A program made the position numbers and the translations under genes. A model generated the notes under the pieces. The model worked only from the letters and a program-made list of their open reading frames with translations, ran no database searches and had not been told where the DNA came from. Below, in pieces: positions 20,454 through 29,879 of a DNA stretch of 64,000 nt. The stretch comes from Chalciporus piperatus (taxonomy: Eukaryota > Basidiomycota > Agaricomycetes > Boletales > Boletaceae). Every line of letters starts with the position of its first letter. Position 1 is the stretch's first letter. The stretch is from assembly GCA_038093975.1 (NCBI GenBank), contig JBBPTG010000052.1, forward strand, positions 1 through 64,000, read 5' to 3'.

Positions 20454-22229
20454 TCACGGCAGCAAGCGAGACTTTTCGTTGACAAAGCGATCCTCGGCCT
20501 AGATGTCGTAGCATGAGGGTCACGGATGAACTATGGCCAGGTACAGAACACAAACCTCGTCTCGTCCCACTGGCTCGTATCGCTTCGCGCGCTTGGTACG
20601 CGCATTCCTCATGTATGCCGCGAGGCCGAAGAGGCCGAAGCAGAGAAGGGGGGCAATCGTGATCAACAAGGACATAGAGGGACCCTCACTTGTAGTGTTG
20701 GCGCCAAAGTCAAACGGGAACCAGCCTGTGGAGCACGCGGATGCCCACTGCTTTTCGTCTGAGATGGCGTGGTGCTGTAAGAGTGTCATGAACATGAGAA
20801 AGCGTATTTCTTAGGGGTTATTTGGTAACACATACTTCAAGGCGGTAGATGAACTCGGTCACTGGGACGGCCTCCTCGGGGTGCCCAAAGACATGGAGCG
20901 TTTGGAACTCGCTGTCGTCAGTACCGTTCTTGAACTTGACACGAACAAAGTCGCGCAGCTCGGGGGCGGGACCACGTAGAAGCTCAAATGACAAAGCCGA
21001 GGCGTAGTTGGCTATCTATCAGGTCAACAGAGAGAAGTAGTCGCAAAAAAGAGACAAATACGCACGGATACCGTGGATTGAACCTTTGTTGCCTACCATG
21101 TCCAACATGTGGAACAGAGAAATGAAAGGTTGGTAACTACTTTCGATAAGCAAGATACGGAGTGGGTCATCGTCGAATGCGATACGCTCGAGGGACTGGA
21201 TGATTGAGGAGAGAACGGTTCGTCCGGCAACTGTACGCCATGTTAGCCATTCGCCATGTCTGTACGAGATTCTCACTCACTGTTTCCTACGCCTCCGATT
21301 TCTTTGTCAGAGAAAACTGCATCCTCCTTGTAGTTCACCCAACCGCGTGCTTGCTCAATCAAGGTCGGGGGGAGCCGGAATGCAAAGGACTCGTTGTAAA
21401 TAAGCTGGGTGTTCAAGTAATCATAGACCTGGCCCGCGATATTGTGAGATGGAAAGATGTAGATAATGAGTTCGACGTACATTCCACTACGAACGAATGC
21501 ATTAATTAGCCCTGCCCATGGGGACACGACAGGCACGCTTACCATATCAGTAAGAGTAGTAGGCCTGCCAAACATGTAGTCATGGATTGATCCAAAGAAG
21601 TGTTGTGCGTCTTTGGAGGCCTGTCTAAACTCATCCGAAGTATAGACCTCGGAAACGTGTTTCTTGAAAGCCTGGACGCCACGGTTTAATGAAGAATGAC
21701 ACGTGCCCTGAAAAGATGCGAACCTTGCAATCAATCCAAGGTTCGAGCACGCGATCACCGCCTTCCGTAGCCATTTCAACGGGGACATACTGGTAACCTC
21801 CGAGAGGGGAGACGACGGTAGATCCGTTAGCAAGTTTCATCTGGTTGAGGGGTGTAGGTGGGAACATCCCCTGCAACAAAGCAACGCTGGAATCAAAGAT
21901 TGCGGCACCTTCTCCACCTGACTTTGCATGGACATGAACTTTAGTGGGTGGGATAGGGTGAGAAGGATCCAGGGGCATGTCAAGGATATGGAGAGGAGAC
22001 GACGAGTCCAGGTATGTGGACTTGAGGTAAGAGCCAAGCTGGAAGGACTCGGCCTGCCGTCCCGACATGTTAGCATGCACATCGAGAATGAGAAGCTGAG
22101 CATACGCACGGCTCCGAGGGGAGTAGATTCGGTGAAGGACGGTGAGTAACTGTAGGGATCTTGGAGGTACTCCGTTCTGTCACCATTGCGCGCGAGGATG
22201 AGTACACCGAGAACTGTGGATGCTACCAT
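20454..22229 (-). CDS. Histidine acid phosphatase-like protein with C-terminal membrane anchor (443 aa)
   Basis: Nine exons: 22229-22110, 22053-21724, 21671-21543, 21486-21481, 21428-21281, 21230-21072, 21011-20836, 20774-20556, 20498-20454 (1332 nt, phases agree). Exon 4 is only 6 nt (Trp-Asn). The protein begins MVASTVLGVLILARNGDRTE, the position of the phosphatase RHGxR motif. Here the catalytic His is Asn15. Later landmarks are VLEPWIDC, YNESFAFRLPPTLIEQARGW, LIESSYQPFISLFHM and TLHVFGHPEEAVPVTEFIYR. A hydrophobic helix (LLITIAPLLCFGLFGLAAYM) followed by basic residues anchors it near the C-terminus. No classical signal peptide precedes the start. With the His missing it may be a pseudo-phosphatase; fold assignment is firmer than activity. 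Confidence 0.8.
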
Positions 22230-22872
22230 GGTTGATCGTAAAAAGTCGTCAGAATACAATGTACAGCCGTCCGTGAGGATACTGTCCAGAGGGTGAGATG
22301 AGCACTAAGGAAGACGGGGTTGGGGAACGAAGTAATCGTGCGAGGTTTAAGATATCCTTCGCCATGAGGCGGGCATCGCCAAGGTACTTAGCGAAGCGAC
22401 TAATGGCGATGATGCGACGCATGTATAGTGTCATGAGACATCACGGTCCATTCTCCGCCACGCTTCGATAATGACTGGGGCCATGAAAGGGCGGTCCTGA
22501 TCATACCACCCACTGCCACTTGTACGTGGTTTACGGGCACCGGAAGCTTGAAATCACCTGAGGATCACGTTAGCCACGCTGCATGCTGGGTTAGATTAAG
22601 GTAAAGAAGTGTCAGAACAGACTTTATTGCAAAGGGAGAGCTGGACGCGGTCCATCCTGTGGGGACATGTGCCAGAAGCATGGCGGCTAGTCCAAAAAAG
22701 AGGTCATTGCACGTGTCGTGGAGAATTCAGGAGTAACCAAAGATGACCATCTTTTTTGCCTGTTCGATGGGACGAGGCAAAACGTTGCGTACGAACGGAG
22801 CAAATTGAACTTTGAAGCTCTGACAACATCCGTTGTTGGACTCTAAAAGGTTTTCTTCAGAAAACCCTGCAG
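22230..22872. other. Intergenic stretch upstream of the phosphatase-like gene
   Basis: It contains the promoter side of the gene starting at 22229. A 61-codon frame on the - strand (22249-22434) has no recognisable features or splice continuation. I see no other structure. Confidence 0.5.
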
Positions 22873-23349
22873 GCGCGCGGCCACGCGCCAAGAAACGCCC
22901 ATCATTATGCATCATTATGGACACGAGTCGGACATGTGGCGGAGGGCAGGGAAAAGAGCCTGTTCAAATCGTGATCACTGATATGACTCTCGGACGATCC
23001 ACACTGAAGTCAACGACCGCCGACTTGGAGACGAACAACAAGTTGGACCAAATCAACTCCACGCAACTCTACTAGCCGGCTGACGAATCCCTCGCTGCCA
23101 GTGGGGACCAGCTACGCTCTTATCAATTGTAACCCTGCAATGAATGATCGCAGTTTGGCAATCTTGTCGAGCCAACGTGGGCAAATGTAAGAGCTCTTGT
23201 ATCATAGCCTCTGATATTTGCTTCTCCCAAGGGCTATTTCACCAACCAAACCAGTTGTCGACTGCGAGGATCAAATTGGCGGTGCTTGAAGAAGACGATA
23301 ACCCAACGCAGCGTATGGATGCGTTCAATGAGCACCGACCGGTGCCGCC
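22873..23349. repeat. Direct segmental repeat, copy A
   Basis: Begins at cggccacgcgccaagaaacg and runs to about cgaccggtgccgc. It matches 25443-25890 in the same orientation with scattered substitutions and small indels, for example cggagggcagggaaaagag and caattgtaaccctgcaa in both. The two copies flank the CxC5-like/HNH unit. On the + strand both keep a short frame containing AVLEEDxNPTQRMDAFNEH, of unknown meaning. Confidence 0.8.
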
Positions 23350-23537
23350 GACGTTGGGTTTAGAAGGGACTTTCATACCGCCGTATCTTACCATGTGCCC
23401 GGGCCGCTGATACAAACTAGCAACATCGCCTATACTTCGTGATCATGATATTTCCTGTATTGTACATTCATTTCCTGAGTTTTGATAGTATGTAAACCCT
23501 GGCGAACACGGCCCACACGCCTGAAACTCGTAATAAC

Positions 23538-24800
23538 TCACTCCAACTCGCAGCCGTCATCGCTGGAGTTCTCCGACTCGTTCTCGTCGTTCTCTTCCTT
23601 GTGAATGTCACCGCCGATAAAATTAACCAGCAGGCAGTGCCGGAAATGCCTGCGAAAGAACTTGTCGCTTGGCCGATCGTCGCCTGTGGTTGAGAGATCA
23701 CTGGCAAGATACTCAGGCTTAGGCCATATGGTGTCCGAGTCCGGAAGACCAAAGAACACCACACGGTAGTGGTCCTGTAGACGAATGGCAGATACGCAAC
23801 CCAATCACAGATAGTCGAGACACTACTCACATCCACGTCGATTCCGAGTAGGTTTTGGTTGTACAGATTCGCAACATCAGCGCGAAGACTGATGGCATTG
23901 TTTATGACCACATATTTACTTGCATCATCTCTGATCGGCTCGCCGGTCTCCAACTTGCGTCCATAACTCTGAATTTTCGCAACCTCGCTTAAGTTCGTAA
24001 TCATCACGGAGAGAAAGATACCAACCTCAGTGCCCAGGAATGGAGCAAATATCCAGGTTACCGTTAAGGATTCGGGCTTGGTCCCAGTTATAACGCAGCG
24101 GTTGTCGTCTCGTTTTACGACATTTGTTTGAAAGTCGGAGGGTAAGTGACGAGTGTACTAATGCGAGAGTAAGAAATTGCTATAAAAAGAAACTGGATTC
24201 CGTACATCGACCCAGCGATTGGTCTCCTTCAAATAAACCTCGTGGTCAAAAACGGAATCGACCTCGGTTATGGTAGGGAAATCAATCGCTGCTGTAGGGT
24301 CTGGAAATGTGTCTGAGTGGGTGGATGGATGAATGATGAATGAATGAGCTAAGTAAGAGTCGGTAGATTACATACCTGATAAACATATGCCCAGTTCGCC
24401 GCAACGTAGAAGCTCGTTCGACTGGCGCGAGAGAATAGCGCCGTCGCGCTCAGCGAGATACAACAAAGGCAAAGTGTCATTAGGATTGACCTTGACACTG
24501 GCGGGGTACAAGTCGAAAGAATTGTTCACCACAGCATCCCCGGACCAGCGAGACTCCGAGACGGCTTCGTTGATCAGGACAAGCTCAATCCAGCGATATA
24601 AGCTCGCTACAGTGACCTTATTATATTCATGGAGCTCAAGGCCTGAACTTGTGAGATGGCGAGTGGCGAGGGGAAACGGAGAGCTCACCACCGTGCAAAC
24701 CAGGTCGCCCAAGATCAAGCGACCATACAAATAGGTTGCGCTTCAGCTGCGTCGACTTGATTGAAAGCTGATGAGAAGGTTTGTACGTAAATGCAGACAT
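23538..24800 (-). CDS. HNH_2-type nuclease-like protein (326 aa), catalytic core degenerate
   Basis: Six exons: 24800-24689, 24642-24376, 24300-24206, 24157-24026, 23968-23831, 23774-23538 (981 nt, phases agree). The N-terminal beta-rich module starts RNLFVWSLDLG...GLELHEYNKVTVASLY, as in many mushroom proteins of this class. Residues 159-202 contain RDDNRCVITGTKPES and then TWIFAPFLG, where active members have an AAHI(F/I)P motif. The C-terminal part has NNAISLRADVANLYNQN and HYRVVFFG, followed by FFRRHFRHCLL and an acidic tail. Loss of the metal-binding His residues suggests a non-catalytic protein. The start at 24800 is supported by a CT-rich leader that is also present before the paralog relic at 28481. 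An upstream CxC5-like frame could be spliced in frame to it. Confidence 0.7.
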
Positions 24801-25330
24801 CGGGTGGGAGGACAGAAGGGAGTGATCACCACGACAGATGAGATGAGTGGACTGTTTGGTAATACATGCTGGGCTCTGGCATGTCTTCGCAGGAGGGTAA
24901 AGAGAGATAGGTGCTAAGGGAATCAGACATGTCAAAGAAAGATGTGTAAAGACGGGGACTTACTAATACCAACTGCATGTCCATATTGTTGCAAAAGATC
25001 CTTGCGAGCAATCCTTTCCTCGTCTTCAGTTGGAAGCGCCCATATTGTGTCCTTTAAAACAGCCCATAAGAGGTCGGCTTGAGGCTCCGAGAGTGAGAAC
25101 GAAGCAGTGAGAAACTTGATGATGCTGCGTGATAAGCATGGTGGTGCACGATCAACGGGAGTGGTGTTGGGGTGGTGTTTGAGGATGTCATCCTTGAGGA
25201 GGCTAAGACAGTGCATGAAGCGCGTGAGGAGAACAAGAGGCATAGAGAGGAGAACTGGATGAGACTGGAAGGCGGTGAGAAGTGTTCCAAGGTCGATCCC
25301 GAGATCGATCGAGGAACGAGGGTCGGACAT
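24801..25330 (-). pseudogene. CxC5-like (KDZ-transposase-associated cysteine cluster) N-terminal fragment
   Basis: Exon 1 is 25330-24970 (MSDPRSSIDLGIDLGTLLTA...). A 56-nt intron follows, and exon 2 starts at 24913 (APISLYPPAKTCQSPACITK). The helical N-terminus, ALKDTIW-type segment and LYPPAKTCQSPAC resemble the start of CxC5 proteins of mushroom genomes. The rest of the cysteine cluster is absent. Exon 2 continues without a stop, in the correct phase, into the HNH-like frame starting at 24800. So this is either a truncated relic lying in front of the HNH gene or the 5' part of a fused gene (484 aa in all). Relic is my first choice, because the HNH start has its own leader. Confidence 0.45.
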
Positions 25331-25442
25331 TGAGGTAAGACTGACAATAGGCGGGGCTTTCGAAGGGTTCGAGCTGTTTCTTGAAGCGGCAATGGTCGTC
25401 GATGATGGCGACGGACGACTCACCAGACCGGGATGTCGCATG

Positions 25443-25890
25443 CGCACGGCCACGCGCCAAGAAACGCCCGTCCTTATGGACACGAGTTGGACATGTGGGG
25501 GAGGGCAGGGAAAAGAGGTTAAAATCGTGATACGACTCTGAGACTCGCGACAAGTCGGACGATCCACACAGAAGTCTACGACCGCGGACTTGGAGACGAA
25601 CAAGTACCAAATACTCAATGCGACTCTGCTGGCCGGCTGTCGCTGGGGACCAGCTGCGCTCTTATCAATTGTAACCCTGCAACGAATGATCGCAGTTTGG
25701 CAGTCTCATGCTTCGTGGAGTCCTGGGCAAATGTAAGGAGCTCTTGGATCGTAACCTCTGATATTTGCTTTCCCCCAGGGCTATTTCACCAGTTTTCGAC
25801 TGCGAGAATCAAATTGGCGGTGCTTGAAGAAGACGAGAACCCAACACAGCGTATGGATGCTTTCAATGAGCACCGAGCGGTGCCGCTTCT
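25443..25890. repeat. Direct segmental repeat, copy B
   Basis: Copy of 22873-23349 in the same orientation, upstream of the CxC5-like start at 25330. Similarity ends at about 25890, after the segment encoding RMDAFNEHR in both copies. Confidence 0.8.
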
Positions 25891-26511
25891 CGCTCGCTCG
25901 AACACCGTTGGAACACTGATACTTCTTTGCACAGGGAACTTATGAACTCGACACAGCAACTTCATAACCACTGTATGAGAAGGTCAGTTTGCTCGGTCTT
26001 CACTGCCTTCCAACTATTGACCCAGTGACTGTTTGGTGGGTGTTTAGCGGGTCCTTGCTTCCACTTCATGATTCCATCGCCTTTGTCCCCCATGCAATTA
26101 TTCACTCATGCATGCCATTCTATCCTACGTGTACCATTGGTATGGAAAGTCGTTCGTTCTGCGTGATCCACGCGGTACGTTGCATCGACCGTTTGGACAA
26201 TACTGCGCTGCGCTGTTTGGATCATCTTGCCCGCCCTTGATCTGGCCAACCGGTTAGCTCGGGGGGTTACGATACATGTGTTCTCAGATACGATTGGGTG
26301 TTGAACTCGGGCGCATGCGAAAGGGCAAAGCGATACAAAAAATCAACTTTTCCTCATTTCCGCAAAGTAGCATCGCTTCGCTCATCCCTTCTCAACTTTA
26401 CAGTCCACCATTGCGGCTGCTTCTCAGGCGCTATTTGCCTCTGCGAAGGTACTTGGTGCAGATGGCGCTCCCTGTCACCCCTCACGCCATGCACGGTTCC
26501 CAAGTGGGTGA
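25891..26511. other. Intergenic stretch, no gene recognised
   Basis: Only short frames with no repeat in the other copies of this locus. I see no TIR, tRNA-like or satellite structure. Confidence 0.5.
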
Positions 26512-26804
26512 TCAGGTTGTCGAAGGTAACGCATCGTTTGTGGCTGTAGTATCACTGTAATTCCAAACGAACACATAGAGTGCGCCTCCACCTTCGAGGA
26601 CGTGAACTTCAACGTCCCCGCTAGACCCTATGATGCACAGGTTTAAACCAGAATTCTGGAAAACGAAGACGGGCGATACGTACTATCAGTGACGCTCCCG
26701 ACGTCACGGAACGCATCACCTTCCAACGTAGTGGTACGCGGCGGCCCATGAGGAATGTGACTAGCCGGGTGAGACAAACTGTCGATGATGGTATAGTTAG
26801 ACAT
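26512..26804 (-). CDS. Small protein of unknown function (78 aa)
   Basis: Two exons, 26804-26684 and 26627-26512, separated by a 56-nt GT-AG intron; phases agree. The product starts MSNYTIIDSLSHPASHIPHG and ends with VEVHVLEGGGALYVFVWNYS and a Thr/Ser-rich tail. No family was recognised and there is no signal peptide. A good core promoter (GTATAAACC at 26911-26919 followed by a CT-rich leader) lies about 110 bp upstream, which supports transcription. The 3' side could contain a further exon that I did not find. Confidence 0.4.
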
Positions 26805-26910
26805 GGAGGCAAGACGATGAAATCCGGTCGTCGTCGAGCACCGGAATGTCGTCACACGAAGAGGAAGAGAAGATGGGAGTTGTGGAATAGAGAGCAGAGG
26901 CAGTCTGAGA

Positions 26911-26919
26911 GGGTTTATA
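26911..26919 (-). promoter_or_regulatory. TATA box (GTATAAACC) of the small gene at 26804
   Basis: Read on the - strand, followed by CTCTCAGACTGCCTCTGCTC and further CT-rich sequence up to the ATG. Confidence 0.5.
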
Positions 26920-26939
26920 CACCCTTTCGCCGCCATTGT

Positions 26940-27446
26940 GGCGAGGAGGGCTCACGGATCATGGCGCCACGCCGCAAGCGAGCATCGCTGGTATGGCAAC
27001 AGCAAGTCCAAGGGGCGAGAAGTTTTGACTCTTGTGGCGCCACCCAACCTCGATTCGAAGGGTTGTGGGGCTTGCGCCTCCGCCGGAACCAGTGTAGTCT
27101 AACTCCTCGTGGGGATCGAACAACGCAGAGTCTGTCAACAAAAGTGTCAGTCACTCGACGCAGGGGCCCAGGGAATACAAAGAGTTGGGCGCGTAGCTAC
27201 TGGCGTATCATTGGGTCTTCTTGTCGCTCCCTTGTTCCGTCGAAAGGGCGCCGCCAGACTCACGGCTTCAATTAAAAGGCTCGACTTGTCTTCTTCTTCC
27301 GAGAGGGCTAGGCTGCCTTGGGACTTCATGGCCTTGCAGGTAAGAAGGGTGACTAAGTAGTTCAAGAATGCAAGAATCTGTGGATAACCATCATCGGGAG
27401 TTGGGCATGACGGATAGTCTAGGTTCTCGATGATTTTGGCATTCAG
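26940..27446. other. Stretch with coding-like pieces on the - strand, unresolved
   Basis: Segments reading MKSQGSLALSEEEDKSSLLI (about 27334-27270) and, after a good acceptor near 27132, SALFDPHEELDYTGSGGGAS look protein-like. The donor and acceptor phases do not match, so this may be a decayed gene. No family was recognised. Confidence 0.25.
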
Positions 27447-27602
27447 GCCTCCTTGTTCGAGATCGATTGGCAAGAGACTTTTTCGGTTCTCATTACTCGG
27501 CCCTCGATGAGATCGATGACAGGTATGTTCAGTATAGACTGTTCGTCGTTGCTGGGCGTTGGATCCGAGGAGTGGAACAAGAATTTGACGTGCCGCTATT
27601 GA
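27447..27602 (+). pseudogene. Orphan last exon of an FAD-linked oxidase (relic)
   Basis: Very similar to the last exon of the three oxidase genes further right (33603-33761, 36092-36250, 38607-38765). It is preceded by the same 3' splice site (gcattcag). The translated start ASLFEIDWQET is followed by loss of one T in the FFGSHYS codons. That shifts the frame, and later [16 protein letters not shown] is recognisable only piecewise. No other exon of that gene is nearby. The copy retains intron sequence, so it comes from DNA duplication rather than reverse transcription. A 19-nt poly-T run lies 10 bp downstream. Confidence 0.8.
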
Positions 27603-27611
27603 ACACTTTCC

Positions 27612-27630
27612 TTTTTTTTTTTTTTTTTTT
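27612..27630. repeat. Poly-T tract (19 nt)
   Basis: Uninterrupted run of T directly after the oxidase relic. On the - strand it makes a spurious poly-Lys frame. Confidence 0.9.
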
Positions 27631-28070
27631 GTACTTGGATGATGTTGTTCCAATGAACCGAGTTGTGTGATCGCATGGCGCTGTCGCGATCTCATAAATA
27701 AGAACCGGTGTTATTTATGAGCTATCGTCCAGCATCTGTTCGTTCTGATAACAATGAGGCCAGGAGAAACCATCGTCTGATAAGTAGCATTCACAGAACA
27801 AATGCAATTGAACATCGAGCCTGAGGTCATGCCAGTACTGCATGTATGCCAGTGGTCGATTCCAAACGGCAGACGTCCAGCTGGCAACGTAGCCTATGCT
27901 TCGTGATCGTGTGTTTTTAAACGCGATGCCAAATGTGTTTATAAAGTAGAAGGAATGATTCGGTGGCCCCTGGACACAACCCTGTGAATACAGCTCACAA
28001 GCCTGAAACTCGTGATAACTCAATCCGAGTCGCTCAGACTTTCTTCCAAATCAGAGGACGAATGCCATCG
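27631..28070. other. Stretch without supported gene
   Basis: A 102-codon - strand frame (27715-28023) has no recognised domain. Its upstream end overlaps the 3' flank that the HNH relic shares with the HNH gene, so it is probably not coding. Confidence 0.5.
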
Positions 28071-28481
28071 TCACCGTATCAACTTGTCCAAGACCTCCTT
28101 CCCGTAAGTAGTTTGCCACGCAGGATCAGTAAGGTCTACGAGGTCTTCCTCGCCGTCGTCAAAGCTCAGCTTTAGCTCCTTCAGGAAGTCGCCAGTGATG
28201 ACGTACTCGTACTCTTCGCGAACGTCACCGCCGAGAAAATTAGCCAGCAGGCAGTGCCGGAAATGTTTGCGAAAGAAGCTGTCGCGTGGCCGCGTGGCCG
28301 GATCGATGGATGAGATGAAGGCCTGAACTTGTGAGATGGCGAGTAGCGAGGAAACAGAGAACTTACCACCGCGCAAACTATGATCCCCACGGGCAACATC
28401 AAGCGGCCATACAAATGGGTTGCGCTTTAGCTCCTTCGACTTCGTTGAAAGAGTATGCAAAGGCTTGCAAGGTGCAGACAT
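28071..28481 (-). pseudogene. Internally deleted paralog of the HNH-type protein
   Basis: The start (MSAPCKPLHTLSTKSKELKR) and leader match the HNH gene start at 24800. The first intron boundaries are also conserved (donor at 28366, acceptor at 28323). Directly after the acceptor, however, the sequence jumps to the C-terminal module (DSFFRKHFRHCLLANFLGGD), so the second to fifth exons are missing. Splicing the old intron would shift the frame. Reading through it leaves a continuous 136-aa frame ending KEVLDKLIR. The 3' flank is also shared with the intact gene. It may be a decayed copy or a short derived protein. Confidence 0.65.
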
Positions 28482-28645
28482 CGGGCGGGAGGACAGAATT
28501 TAAAGGGAGTGCCAATTGCTATTCGGGCCATAAGTACCTACTGGCGCACGAGCCAAATGTTCGCGATACCTCTCGACGCTCGTGAATATGTTTAGGCAGG
28601 AAATTTTAGCAAGTATGTGTTACTACACAGTAACCTCGGCTGATC

Positions 28646-29422
28646 TAACGTCTGGCAATTTTTCTAGATCATCGATGCCCATTGAGTCCACCGTTGGGAA
28701 GCTGCCTCAATCTGTTGAGAATCGCGAGTGCAGCCAAACATACGAAGACTTGAAATGAATTCGAGTTCACACAGCCCATCGAAGCTGTACTCGCACCTTG
28801 CCCAGAATGAGTTTCTGCGCCAGGGGTAGCCCCGAAACCACCGTCAAAGTTTCGACATTGAGGAATGTAAGCAACGGCTTGCTCGACGTCGATTGCAGAC
28901 AGACGCCCCAGGAGGGAGAGAGCATTACATCAATGTAAGGAAACCTTGAGTCTACTTCACCAAAAGAGTCGCCTGCAAATGCGCCTGATGGTTGTTGGAG
29001 GGAATAGATGACTGTGGGGTACCATGATATCAGACACTGGCGGCCGTCGTGTGACACACATTTGACGACGCGGTCGACTGTGTGATAAGGGGGATAGGAT
29101 GTGGGCATCATGGTCCGGGTGTGCCCCGAAGCCAACTGGATGTAGCGTGCAGGCGCAGCAGTTGAGATGACTGAGGGAACAAACCTGCATCGTCGTCCCA
29201 GCAGCTCATAACATAGTCAAACATTTATTCTCGGTCCATCCAAGTTATGGCCCATGATACAGACTCCAGAGTGCGGTGAGTCCCTAATAAATAGCATTCA
29301 TGGGCAGGTACGCGGTGAGATGATAAGCGAGGTTATCCTTGGTCTTTGTGGTGATCTGATAGGATCGTTCCGCAGAGTTTTCCCAGCGACTGGATGTATT
29401 GCACATGGAGTGGTACAAGCAG
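28646..29422 (-). pseudogene. Decayed Rab geranylgeranyltransferase beta-subunit gene (BET2-like)
   Basis: In order on this strand: LLVPLHVQYIQSLGK (29422-29379), NLAYHLTAYLPMNAIY, a premature TAG at 29284-29286 in place of the expected Trp, DYVMSCWDDDA, and GFGAHPDHDAHILSPLS. After a deletion with frame loss come VDRVVKFIYSLQQPSGAFAG and DSFGEVDSR. After another frame shift near 28910 come LLGRLSAIDVEQAVAYIPQC and RNFDGGFGATPGAETHSGQ. Last are VFVCLAALAILNRL and QLPNGGLNG...EKLPDV. These are the prenyltransferase alpha-alpha barrel repeats of the beta subunit that prenylates Rab GTPases. Several old introns (48-60 nt) are still recognisable. It is clearly non-functional; a working copy should exist elsewhere. 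Confidence 0.85.
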
Positions 29423-29879
29423 CTGTGGTTATCGTCAGCGACAGCGACGGAGCCCGGATTGATCGCAAGTTTCCATTTGTGGAAGGTGTGCATTTTTCGG
29501 CAACTGCCGGATGTCTGGAGAGAGCAACTCAGCTTGAGCCAAAGTTGAGCGCTTGAAGTCCCCGGCGTAGCTTGTTGGGTCCATTCGCGTCGTAGTCACT
29601 CGACGGCCATCTGAAACGAGCACACACGGCTCGTTCTTGCCGGAAAACAACACTGGGATCCGGTTTTTTCGTGTTTGAGGTGTCGGAGCGTCGCTTCCGC
29701 TTGGACCCATCCCCCGATTTGGCGGAGTCTTTGGTCTTGTGGAAAGGTGGAACAAGAACAATAGGCCACACACATACTTATACCTGTCCTTTCTCATCCA
29801 AACTGTCTGCACCCCCGCCACACCAGCCCCCCACTTTCCCCCCGCTTGCCCAAACTCGCGTCGCTTGCCCTCTCATCCA

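Noticed and set aside
22873..25890. LTR retrotransposon bounded by the two direct repeats
   Set aside because: No reverse transcriptase, integrase, primer-binding site or polypurine tract between them. The repeats do not begin TG or end CA at matching positions.
27147..27695. 182-codon - strand frame with a poly-Lys run
   Set aside because: The Lys run is the antisense of the 19-nt poly-T tract, and much of the frame is antisense to the oxidase relic.
29254..29556. Plus-strand 100-codon frame
   Set aside because: Antisense to the decayed Rab prenyltransferase gene, which explains the sequence fully.
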